From an uncultured Sphingomonadaceae bacterium (lineage in GTDB: Bacteria; Pseudomonadota; Alphaproteobacteria; Sphingomonadales; Sphingomonadaceae), in NCBI GenBank assembly GCA_947494305.1, contig CANLUL010000001.1, positions 1,116,001 through 1,180,000 of the forward strand: a DNA stretch of 64,000 bases. Reading direction: 5' to 3'. The notes below the pieces were generated by a model. It had not been told where the DNA came from. It saw only the letters and a list, made by a program, of their open reading frames with translations, and made no database searches. Shown one piece after another: positions 45,593 to 53,964 of the stretch. Numbering within the stretch: position 1 is the stretch's first letter; every line of letters starts with the position of its first letter. The position numbers were made by a program, and so were the translations under genes.

Positions 45593-48500
45593 ATGACTCA
45601 GCTAGATACAATAATATCTTCCGAATCTGGAATGACGTTAGCTGGCATAACGGCCGGCTACCGCCCGCTTTGTCTTGCTGAAATTGCTGATGGCTCTAAC
45701 AAGCGCACTGTTTTTATTGCCACTGACGATGCCGCCATGAGCGGCACAGCTCAGGCAGCACGCTATTTTAGCCCAGACCTGGACATCATTGAGTTTCCCG
45801 CCTGGGACTGCCTGCCCTATGACCGCGCATCCCCTGCCCTCCACACGACAGCAGATCGCCTTGCAGCACTGTCCAAACTTTCTACTCCTGCAGAAGCTCC
45901 ACAGCTTGTTGTCACTACGATAAATGCGATTATCCAACGCGTTTTGACGCCGTCACGGGTAAAACAATTGGTGACACGATTGGAACCCGGCGTTGAGATA
46001 GAGCAGGAAGAGCTGGTTTCTTTCCTCTACGCCAATGGCTTTGTGCGCGTAGACACGGTTGCCGATAGCGGTGAATTTGCTGCCAGAGGCGGTTTGATAG
46101 ATCTTTTCCCGCCCGGTACAGATATGCCGCTTCGTATTGATTTATTTGGTGACGAAATCGAAACCCTGCGACAATTTGATCCAGCAGACCAACGCACAGT
46201 AGGCAATGTTGATAGCTTTGATCTTCTGCCCGTATCCGAGTTTTTGCTTGATGAGACCAGCATCACTAGATTTCGGACACGTTATCGTGAGCTTTTCGGC
46301 GCAGAATCTACTGGTGACCCGCTTTATCAATCAATTTCGGATGGACGCCGCCTGTCAGGGATGGAGCATTGGCTTCCGCTTCTAGAAGAAAAGCTTGTTA
46401 GCTTTTTCGACTACCTTGGCAATGACGCAGTAATTATGAGAGATTCTGCAGTGACTGGCGCAGCGGAAGCCCAGTTCTCATCCATTGAAGACTATTATCG
46501 GAATCGGTTGGAAGCGGACAAAGCTAATTTGTCCAGCTATCGCCCGCTTCAACCCCAAGCACTTTATTTAGAACCAAGAGATTGGCGTACTGTTCAGCGG
46601 GAAACCCCGGTTCATGTAATAAGCGAATTTGATGAGCCGGAATCAAATTCGGTTACTTCTTTATCCGTTTCATCACCGCGTGATTTTTCTCCGGAACGTG
46701 CACGCAATGAAAATGTTTATGCTGCGCTTGCAGCTCATGTAAAGGCACTTACAAAATCGGGTAAAACCACTGTCTTAGCCAGTTATAGCAAAGGGTCACG
46801 TGCGCGGCTTTATGATTTGCTGAAGGATAATGACGTCAAGGCGGCAACGCTCTGTGATGACTGGGAAAGCAGCCTTTCTGCCGATTCAAACCTAGCCCTT
46901 ACCGTTGTTCCACTAGCATCTGGGTTTCGCACCGATGATATAGCTCTGCTTACAGAACAAGATATTTTCGGTGACCGTCTGGTCCGCAAATCCAAACGCA
47001 GGAAAAGCGGTGATGCCTTTATCGAGGAACTCTCTGCGCTCAATCAGGGTGATCTCGTTGTCCACCTGGAACATGGCATTGGCCTTTATGAAGGCATTGT
47101 TTCCATTCCCGTTGGCGAAAGCCCCCACGATTGCGTGCATCTTAAATATGCCGGCGGTGATAAACTTTATGTCCCGGTTGAAAATATCGACATCCTCAGC
47201 CGTTACGGAGAAGGTGGCGAGAGTGTTGTTCTTGATCGATTAGGGGGCGAAGGCTGGCAGCGGCGCAAATCCAAACTTAAAGAACGCATTAGAGCCATAG
47301 CACATGAATTGCTTAAAACCGCCGCTGCTCGTGAGCTACAACCGGCAACGCCGGCAAGAATAGAACCCAGCGAGATGTCAGGCTTCGTCGACCGTTTTCC
47401 CTACCAAGAAACAGACGATCAGCAGCAGGCGATTGAAGAAGTGCTTGAGGATATGGGGTCCGGCAAGGCAATGGACCGACTGGTTTGCGGAGATGTCGGT
47501 TTTGGTAAAACAGAAGTCGCTATGCGCGCGGCCTTTGCTGCAGCTATGACCGGGATGCAAGTAGCAATTATTGCACCAACAACTTTGCTAGCACGTCAAC
47601 ACTTCAGTAACTTTGAAGAACGCTTTCGGCCATTTCCTATCAAGATTGGCCGCTTATCCCGTCTGGTACCGCCATCGGAAGCAAAACGAACAAAAGAAGG
47701 CCTTACCAGCGGGGATATCGACATCGTCATTGGTACCCACGCTTTACTAGCCAAGTCCGTGGAGTTTAATCGGCTGGGATTGATTATTGTCGATGAAGAA
47801 CAAAGATTTGGCGTCGTCCACAAAGAACGTCTGAAGGCTATGAAAGCCGATGTCCATGTACTGACTCTGACGGCCACACCAATTCCGCGAACCTTGCAAA
47901 TGGCGATGACGGGGCTGCGCGAACTTTCAGTGATTCAGACGCCACCGGTAGATCGTCTAGCCGTGAGAACTTATGTCATGCCATGGGATCCTGTGCCATT
48001 GCGCGAGGCATTATTGAGAGAACATTATCGTGGGGGGCAATCTTTCTTTGTTGTACCGCGTATTGCTGATCTTCCTGAGATTGAAGAATTTTTCAAAGAA
48101 TATGTACCTGAAGTAACCTGTGTGGTGGCACATGGTCAGATGCCTCCAGCGCAAGTTGAAGAGCGGATGTCTGCCTTCTACGATAAGAAATATGATGTGC
48201 TGCTGTCGACGACTATCGTTGAAAGTGGATTAGATATACCGAGCGCCAATACATTGGTTATCCATCGTGCTGATCGTTTTGGTCTCGCACAGCTCTATCA
48301 ACTTCGCGGTCGCGTTGGACGTTCCAAAACACGTGCCTATGCTTACATGGTCACACCAAAAGATCGGATAGTGACGGAAAAAGCCGAAAAACGCCTTAAA
48401 ATCCTGGGTGACTTGGACAGCTTGGGAGCCGGGTTTGAGCTAGCGAGCCATGATCTGGATATTCGCGGTGCCGGAAACCTTCTTGGCGATGAGCAGTCTG

Positions 48501-49060
48501 GACACATTCGAGAAGTTGGCTTTGAATTGTATCAATCGATGCTGGAAGACGCAATCTTGGAAGCCAAGGCCAAAGGCGCTGGCCTGGAACCCAATACGGA
48601 CAGCTTCTCTCCGCAAATTACCGTAGATGCGCCAATTCTTATTCCGGAAAAATACGTGCCGGACCTTTCTCTACGCATGGGGCTGTACCGGCGGATGAAT
48701 AATTTGCAGAACGAACAGGAAATCCAGTCTTTTGCGGCAGAAATGATTGACCGTTTTGGCGATCTACCCGTCGAAACCGATAACTTGCTTAAGCTGATGC
48801 AGATAAAAATGAACTGCGTAAAAGCACGAATTGCGAAAATTGAAATGGGTCCGCGCGGTGCACTGGTCAGCTTCCACAAAGACGTCTTCCCCAATGTTCC
48901 GGGATTGCTCAACTATGTGGATCGGTTGAAAGGCACGGCTAGGATACGCCCCGACAATAAGTTGTTCATTGAGCGGAAATGGCGTGATCCAAAATCACGG
49001 TTGCATGGCTTAACTCAGTTGACCAACGGGTTGTCAAAGCTGGCGCAACAAAAGGCCTAA
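45593..49060 (+). CDS. mfd: Transcription-repair coupling factor Mfd
   Basis: 1155 residues. Mfd displaces RNA polymerase stalled at DNA damage and recruits UvrA. Order: UvrB-homology N-terminal domain (FIATDDAAMSGTAQA, PAWDCLPYDRASP, TTINAIIQRV), RNA-polymerase-interaction domain around residues 480-560 (DLVVHLEHGIGLYEGI), the RecG-like translocase with Walker A GDVGFGKTEVAMRAAF (~634), DEEQRFGVVHKE (~733), TATPIPRTLQMAM, VVAHGQMPPAQVEERM, STTIVESGLDIPSANT, YQLRGRVGRSKTRAYAY, and the C-terminal UvrA-binding regulatory domain (LFIERKWRDPKSRLHGLTQL). Its 3' end overlaps the EAL gene by four bases. Confidence 0.97.
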   Translation: MTQLDTIISSESGMTLAGITAGYRPLCLAEIADGSNKRTVFIATDDAAMSGTAQAARYFSPDLDIIEFPAWDCLPYDRASPALHTTADRLAALSKLSTPAEAPQLVVTTINAIIQRVLTPSRVKQLVTRLEPGVEIEQEELVSFLYANGFVRVDTVADSGEFAARGGLIDLFPPGTDMPLRIDLFGDEIETLRQFDPADQRTVGNVDSFDLLPVSEFLLDETSITRFRTRYRELFGAESTGDPLYQSISDGRRLSGMEHWLPLLEEKLVSFFDYLGNDAVIMRDSAVTGAAEAQFSSIEDYYRNRLEADKANLSSYRPLQPQALYLEPRDWRTVQRETPVHVISEFDEPESNSVTSLSVSSPRDFSPERARNENVYAALAAHVKALTKSGKTTVLASYSKGSRARLYDLLKDNDVKAATLCDDWESSLSADSNLALTVVPLASGFRTDDIALLTEQDIFGDRLVRKSKRRKSGDAFIEELSALNQGDLVVHLEHGIGLYEGIVSIPVGESPHDCVHLKYAGGDKLYVPVENIDILSRYGEGGESVVLDRLGGEGWQRRKSKLKERIRAIAHELLKTAAARELQPATPARIEPSEMSGFVDRFPYQETDDQQQAIEEVLEDMGSGKAMDRLVCGDVGFGKTEVAMRAAFAAAMTGMQVAIIAPTTLLARQHFSNFEERFRPFPIKIGRLSRLVPPSEAKRTKEGLTSGDIDIVIGTHALLAKSVEFNRLGLIIVDEEQRFGVVHKERLKAMKADVHVLTLTATPIPRTLQMAMTGLRELSVIQTPPVDRLAVRTYVMPWDPVPLREALLREHYRGGQSFFVVPRIADLPEIEEFFKEYVPEVTCVVAHGQMPPAQVEERMSAFYDKKYDVLLSTTIVESGLDIPSANTLVIHRADRFGLAQLYQLRGRVGRSKTRAYAYMVTPKDRIVTEKAEKRLKILGDLDSLGAGFELASHDLDIRGAGNLLGDEQSGHIREVGFELYQSMLEDAILEAKAKGAGLEPNTDSFSPQITVDAPILIPEKYVPDLSLRMGLYRRMNNLQNEQEIQSFAAEMIDRFGDLPVETDNLLKLMQIKMNCVKARIAKIEMGPRGALVSFHKDVFPNVPGLLNYVDRLKGTARIRPDNKLFIERKWRDPKSRLHGLTQLTNGLSKLAQQKA

Positions 49061-51039
49061 TCACTGCGTAATCCAAATATTTCAAACTCTTCCGGTGTTA
49101 GCGGGCCAGAGCGCAGAAACCCCTGGAAAAAATCACAACCTTGCAAAGTCAAGGTTTCAAGTTGCGCTTCGGTTTCGACACCTTCGGCAATGACGGCAAA
49201 CCCGAGGCTTTTTGCCATATCAATGATCGAACGAACGACAACTTGATCCTTTTCAGAACCGCTTATGTCACTTGTCAAACCGCTATCGATTTTCAGATAA
49301 TCAAGCGGCAAGTCTTTTAGATAGGCAAGGCTGCTATATCCCGTACCAAAATCATCAATCGCGATTTTTAGCCCATTTTCGCGCAATTGAGACAACCGGT
49401 CTACCGATCCCGTCATATCGCTAATCAATTCAGTTTCGGTGATTTCTAACGTTAATCGATCTGCACTAAATCCAGAGACATTAATTTCATTCAGTAGCTT
49501 TGATGCGAAACGATGATGGGCTAGATCGCCAGCTGTCACATTGATCGATAATCGTAAGAAAGATAAGCTCTCTGGCCATTTCGCGGCAACGGCAAGCGCA
49601 CGTGTGTGAATATGGGAAGAAAGCAGTTCCATCAAACCAGCTCGTTCTGCGACGGCGAAAAGTGTTGCTGCTCCTAACATGCCAAACTTAGGATGGTTCC
49701 AACGCGCCAAGGCCTCTGCTCCGGTCAATTGTCCCGATTCAATGCGAAGCTGCGGTTGTAACGCAATCACGATTTCCTGACGACCGATCGCTTCTTGCAG
49801 TTCTCCTTCCAATCGGTGCTCCAATTTCACCATTTCGTTCGATTGTTGGCTGATCTTTATTCTCACCGTATCGGAAACCATAGCTTCGGCCAAAGCTAGG
49901 CTAGAGCGCCTGATAACCAATGTGGCTTCGCTCGCATGGTCGCCACCGGCAATTCCAACGCGCGGCAAGAGTTGAATAGTGCGTTGGTCGATCGTCACTG
50001 ACTGCCCAACGGCATCGAGCAAGTTCATCACGAACTCGGTAAATTCGGCTTCAGATCGCTCCCAATCTCTGGCCAATAAAAAGTTCTGTCCATCAATGCG
50101 AGACACGATGAAGCCATCGTCAGGAAAATCGGTTGTTTCTGTCAGCAGGCGTTGCCCGACGATTCTCAATACCTGATCCCCGATTGCGCGACCGTAAGCG
50201 GCATTAATTGTCCGGAAATTTTTCAATCCAATGGATGCCACACCAAGTTTTTGGCCATCCTTCAATTTCGCATCGATCCAGCTACGTGCAGCTGATGCAT
50301 TGCGCAGTCCCGACAATAAATCTCTCTCCGTCCAACTGGTCGAACGATCACTTTCATCGACAAGCTCGAGACGCCCATGGACCCTATTATTGTCGAAGTG
50401 CAGTTGATGGATGACGTTTTTGCCATCTAACACATGCGGTACAGCTGCTTGAGGGGATCCATCTTTTATTCGACCCATAGCGCCACGGACACGGCCTCGC
50501 GCTTCGACATCAAGTTGACGATAAATGCCGGTCACAGGATAGTTTGTGAAATCTATCGATGGCAGAATTTTTGCTAAACTATCGCTAACAACAGCCGCTG
50601 CGACATCGGTTGGATTGAATGACCATTCCAGATCCGCTTCCTCCAACAATGCTCTAAATTGCTTAAGCCCTTCATCACCGCCTCGCATTTGCTCGGTGTA
50701 ACGATAGGCGAAATTTATGGCCTGTTGCAGGTCAGCGTCGGCATTGTACATATCCAGAAAATGCGTAGCTCCCGCCTCGTAACATTTTGCTGCAATCTTG
50801 GGCTGTTCGTGCTGATCGGCAAGAACCAGTATCGCGATACCACTTCCTTCGGTGACCTCAGACAAATTCATAATTGCAGTAAGGCCTTCGATTTCAGCCT
50901 TTCTAAGGTCAACAACAGCAATTAGAGCATTAGAAGCTAGAAAACGGCCCCCTAGATCTTGACTTCGCCGAGCAGAACTCACCCGCCAACCAAAACCGGA
51001 GATTCTGGCTGCCAGCGGGTCACGTTCACTAAAAGACAA
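49057..51039 (-). CDS. EAL-domain cyclic di-GMP phosphodiesterase with degenerate REC and GGDEF domains
   Basis: About 660 residues; the only start near the frame beginning is TTG at 51039, and no good ribosome site is seen, so the start is uncertain. Residues 20-125 look like a receiver-type fold (ALIAVVDLRKAEIEGL..., ILVLADQHEQPKIAAKCYEAGATHFLD). The middle (250-400) is a GGDEF fold in which the signature is replaced by SRIDGQNF. The EAL domain is well kept: TGAEALARWNHPKFGML, LRLSINVTAGDLAHHRF, LEITETELISD, IDDFGTGYSSLAYLKDLPLDYLKID split and VIAEGVETEAQLETL. It should hydrolyse cyclic di-GMP; the GGDEF part may sense GTP. Converges on mfd. Confidence 0.85.
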   Translation of the reverse strand: MSFSERDPLAARISGFGWRVSSARRSQDLGGRFLASNALIAVVDLRKAEIEGLTAIMNLSEVTEGSGIAILVLADQHEQPKIAAKCYEAGATHFLDMYNADADLQQAINFAYRYTEQMRGGDEGLKQFRALLEEADLEWSFNPTDVAAAVVSDSLAKILPSIDFTNYPVTGIYRQLDVEARGRVRGAMGRIKDGSPQAAVPHVLDGKNVIHQLHFDNNRVHGRLELVDESDRSTSWTERDLLSGLRNASAARSWIDAKLKDGQKLGVASIGLKNFRTINAAYGRAIGDQVLRIVGQRLLTETTDFPDDGFIVSRIDGQNFLLARDWERSEAEFTEFVMNLLDAVGQSVTIDQRTIQLLPRVGIAGGDHASEATLVIRRSSLALAEAMVSDTVRIKISQQSNEMVKLEHRLEGELQEAIGRQEIVIALQPQLRIESGQLTGAEALARWNHPKFGMLGAATLFAVAERAGLMELLSSHIHTRALAVAAKWPESLSFLRLSINVTAGDLAHHRFASKLLNEINVSGFSADRLTLEITETELISDMTGSVDRLSQLRENGLKIAIDDFGTGYSSLAYLKDLPLDYLKIDSGLTSDISGSEKDQVVVRSIIDMAKSLGFAVIAEGVETEAQLETLTLQGCDFFQGFLRSGPLTPEEFEIFGLRSD

Positions 51040-51229
51040 AAGAAACAGATTTCTCAGACTCTCATTTTGACCAGATATGGTTTCGCTCTTGCTAACGATT
51101 TTTCCTTCTATTCGGCCGCTTTGAAATTGTTCGTATACTCATCGGCCTATTCTTTTACATAGCATGCAAACCTTTATAGGCCGTTGCCTGAACCATTAGA
51201 AGCCGTTAGGATTTTAACTCATCAATTGA

Positions 51230-52228
51230 ATGGATTTTCGCATGCAAGACGGATTTGGCCGAAAAATCGACTATCTGCGCATATCGGTCACCGATCGATG
51301 CAATTTCCGCTGCCAATATTGCATGTCTGAAAAGATGACCTTTATGCCAAAGTCAGAGCTGCTGACTTTGGAAGAAATCACCCTAATTGCCGAACGGTTC
51401 GTAACCCATGGTATCAGAAAAATCCGGCTGACTGGCGGTGAACCACTTGTCAGACGTGATATGAAAGACGTGATTCAACGTCTTGGGCGTAAAGTAGAAA
51501 CAGGCGAACTCGAAGAACTGACACTGACAACAAATGGTTCGCTTTTAGAAGAATATGCCGACCATCTAGCTCAACATAACATCAGGCGAATCAATGTCAG
51601 CATGGACACAACCGATCCCACGCGTTTTTCGGAAATCACGCGCGGTGCCGATGTTCATAAAGTCCTTGCCGGAATTGCCGCGGTAAAATCTGTTGGAATT
51701 GATGTTAAAATCAACATGGTTGCTCTGCGTAGTTTCAATCAAGACGATTTGTTGCCGATGGCTGAATATTGTGCGGAACAGGGCCATGATCTGACGATTA
51801 TTGAGACCATGCCGCTTGGGGATACCGGGGCGGACCGCAAGCTGGAGCATGTCTCCGTTGAAGAGTTTATAGCGCCTTTGCAGTCACAATATGAATTGAC
51901 ACCTATCGCCCATCGCAGCGCAGGTCCTGCGCGCTATGAAATGGTTGAGCCTCTCGGGCTGCGTCTCGGCCTAATTACGCCGCTTAGCCAAAATTTTTGT
52001 GATGGCTGCAATCGCCTGCGGCTGACTACTGATGGTAAGATATTTATGTGTCTAGGCCATAACGCACATGTCGACTTGCGCGCCGCCGTTCGCAAAGATG
52101 GCATATCTGCTGTTGACCAATTGCTTCGACAGGCCCTAAAACTAAAACCGTTGCGGCATGACTTTAATGCCCAGCTGAACGGGTCCGCAGAAAAATTGGA
52201 GCGTCATATGAACGTCACTGGCGGATGA
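51230..52228 (+). CDS. moaA: GTP 3',8-cyclase MoaA (molybdenum cofactor biosynthesis)
   Basis: 332 residues. Radical SAM enzyme that rearranges GTP in the first step of molybdopterin synthesis. The N-terminal [4Fe-4S] cluster is CNFRCQYC (Cys24, 28, 31); LTGGEPLVRRD, LTLTTNGSLLEEYA and IETMPLGDTGADR follow. The C-terminal cluster has NFCDGCNRLRLTTDGKIFMC. The protein ends in Gly-Gly (NVTGG), needed for activity. ATG at 51230. The stop overlaps nadK by four bases, and other mo genes are not in this window. Confidence 0.95.
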   Translation: MDFRMQDGFGRKIDYLRISVTDRCNFRCQYCMSEKMTFMPKSELLTLEEITLIAERFVTHGIRKIRLTGGEPLVRRDMKDVIQRLGRKVETGELEELTLTTNGSLLEEYADHLAQHNIRRINVSMDTTDPTRFSEITRGADVHKVLAGIAAVKSVGIDVKINMVALRSFNQDDLLPMAEYCAEQGHDLTIIETMPLGDTGADRKLEHVSVEEFIAPLQSQYELTPIAHRSAGPARYEMVEPLGLRLGLITPLSQNFCDGCNRLRLTTDGKIFMCLGHNAHVDLRAAVRKDGISAVDQLLRQALKLKPLRHDFNAQLNGSAEKLERHMNVTGG

Positions 52229-52998
52229 GTGAAACTAAATGGGCGCTAGTCGTGTCCCCAACCCCGCAAGCACAAGAAGCGGGCGAAAAGCTAAAATCAA
52301 TCAATAATTGGGTCGACGTCGAGGATGCGGATCAAACCATAGTGCTGGGTGGCGATGGCTTCATGCTGCAAACACTGCACCAGATGCTAAATCGTCGAAA
52401 GATCATGCCAGTCTACGGAATGAATCTGGGAACTGTTGGTTTCTTGATGAATAACTGGAAGCAGGATGACCTAATGGACCGTATCAACAATGCGCGACCG
52501 TTCAAGGTTAAACCACTGAAAATGGATGTCGAAACCATTTCTGGTGCCACCTTTTCTCTTCCTGCAATAAATGAGGTCTCCCTTCTCAGGGAAACGCGGC
52601 AAACGGCAAAACTGGAAATTGAAGTCAATGACCGGATTATGCTCGAGGAGCTTGTTTGCGATGGCGTTTTGGTGGCGACACCCGCGGGTTCGACGGCTTA
52701 TAATTTGTCAGCCAACGGTCCTATATTACCACTTGGCTCCAATTTGCTCGCCCTAACGCCAATCAGTCCCTTTCGGCCCCGACGTTGGAAAGGGGCTATT
52801 TTACCAGACAAAATGCCCATCAGTATTAAGGTTCTAAACGCTGAAAAACGGCCGGTAAGTGCGGTGGGAGATCAGCAAGAAGTGCGCGATGTATCAAAGG
52901 TGACGATTACGATAGATCGTAACCAGACCCTGACAATGTTGTTTGATCCGGAGCACGCATTGGATGATCGCATTGCGATGGAACAATTTGTTGTTTGA
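52225..52998 (+). CDS. nadK: NAD kinase
   Basis: 257 residues. Phosphorylates NAD to NADP with ATP. The GGDG motif (42-45) is in VLGGDGFMLQTLHQ; MNLGTVGFLMN, NEVSLLRETRQTAKLEI, CDGVLVATPAGSTAYNLSANGPILP split and SPFRPRRWKGAILP follow in family order. Its ATG overlaps the moaA TGA (ATGA), so translation is coupled, although the two pathways share only GTP/NAD metabolism loosely. A tRNA-Asn gene follows 74 bp downstream. Confidence 0.95.
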   Translation: MSETKWALVVSPTPQAQEAGEKLKSINNWVDVEDADQTIVLGGDGFMLQTLHQMLNRRKIMPVYGMNLGTVGFLMNNWKQDDLMDRINNARPFKVKPLKMDVETISGATFSLPAINEVSLLRETRQTAKLEIEVNDRIMLEELVCDGVLVATPAGSTAYNLSANGPILPLGSNLLALTPISPFRPRRWKGAILPDKMPISIKVLNAEKRPVSAVGDQQEVRDVSKVTITIDRNQTLTMLFDPEHALDDRIAMEQFVV

Positions 52999-53050
52999 TG
53001 GCTTGCAGGCTTCGAATCTCGTTGCTATAGGCGCCGTTCAATATGAAGTT

Positions 53051-53067
53051 CTCGGTTAAAAACCGAG
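53051..53067 (+). terminator. Hairpin between nadK and tRNA-Asn
   Basis: CTCGGTT (53051-53057) pairs with AACCGAG (53061-53067) around AAA, followed by GTTGTT. It can end the moaA-nadK transcript, or lie in the tRNA leader and be removed during processing. The T tract is imperfect. Confidence 0.5.
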
Positions 53068-53072
53068 GTTGT

Positions 53073-53147
53073 TCCCTGATAGCTCAGCGGTAGAGCGTTC
53101 GACTGTTAATCGAAATGTCGTAGGTTCGAATCCTACTCGGGGAGCCA
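53073..53147 (+). tRNA. tRNA-Asn (anticodon GTT)
   Basis: A 75-nt cloverleaf: acceptor TCCCTGA pairs with TCGGGGA (one T-G pair), D arm TAGCTCAGCGGTAGAGC, anticodon stem TCGA with loop CTGTTAA (anticodon GTT), T arm GTAGGTTCGAATCCTAC, discriminator G and encoded CCA. It is followed at once by a run of six T, which may serve as terminator. Confidence 0.97.
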
Positions 53148-53191
53148 TTTTTTAAACTCTGTAAACATTGAATATGCCGTCTCGTGGCTCA

Positions 53192-53956
53192 CTATGCTAG
53201 TTGCTGCCACAGAATGCGCAGAGATACATAAACAATGAGTATAGCAGTCAGACGTCTTATCCAAATTTCCGGCAGTTTCCGGGAAGCCAGGACGCTGCCG
53301 ATTTGTCCTCCAACGAAAACGCCAAGAAACAGTGGCCAATAGGCCAACAATGTTTCACCCCCCTGCCCAACGCCAGACTTCGTAACTTGCCCAGCCAGTC
53401 CTGCGATCGAGTTAACCAATATGAACAGACTGGCTGTTGCAGCAATACGGCGACTGTCGGCCCAATTGATGAGCAATAGAACCGGTGCAAGGAAAATGCC
53501 CCCTCCGATGCCCACCATGCCGGATAGAAACCCAATGCCAGTGCCAACAACCGGCGGGAACCATCGATTGTTAAACCAACCTACAGCCACTTGATCGAAT
53601 TTCTTTAAGATCGGTTCCAATAACAAAAGCAATGCAGCGGAAAATAGCGAAAAACCCAGAAGCAGTAAAAAACTGTCTCGCTCAATTTCTATGAGACCAC
53701 CTATCCACGCAGCAGGAACCGAAAGAAGGATAATAGGCCAAACCCGTCTCCAGTCGATCAAGTTGCGCGCCTGAAACCGCAAAGTTCCTCCCACAACAAC
53801 AATGATGTTACAGAGCAATGCGATAATTGGCAGTACTCGGTAATCAAGATCAGCCAGTGCCAGGAGCGCGATATATGTAGACCCGCCTCCAAAACCAACA
53901 CTCGCATAGAGCGCCGCTGTCAGAACAAATAATGCGGCGAGCCCGAGTATCGGCAC
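53192..53956 (-). CDS. TauE/SafE-family membrane permease
   Basis: 254 residues with about eight hydrophobic segments. The family pattern is clear in the first helices: LFVLTAALYASVGFGGGSTYIAL, with the Gly-rich turn after the first helix, and the repeated motif GFLSGMVGIGGGIFLAPVLLL in the middle, where two related halves are each introduced by 'SG..G.GGG'. These proteins export sulfite or organosulfonates in some bacteria; substrate is unknown here. GTG at 53956, eight bases after the secA stop, suggests that it is cotranscribed with secA at a low level. Confidence 0.88.
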   Translation of the reverse strand: MPILGLAALFVLTAALYASVGFGGGSTYIALLALADLDYRVLPIIALLCNIIVVVGGTLRFQARNLIDWRRVWPIILLSVPAAWIGGLIEIERDSFLLLLGFSLFSAALLLLLEPILKKFDQVAVGWFNNRWFPPVVGTGIGFLSGMVGIGGGIFLAPVLLLINWADSRRIAATASLFILVNSIAGLAGQVTKSGVGQGGETLLAYWPLFLGVFVGGQIGSVLASRKLPEIWIRRLTAILIVYVSLRILWQQLA

Positions 53957-53964
53957 TTAGAGAC

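Noticed and set aside
51040-51229. Possible Moco riboswitch upstream of moaA
   Set aside because: The 190-base leader has no recognisable conserved Moco-aptamer core or stable multi-stem structure by eye, so it is left unannotated.
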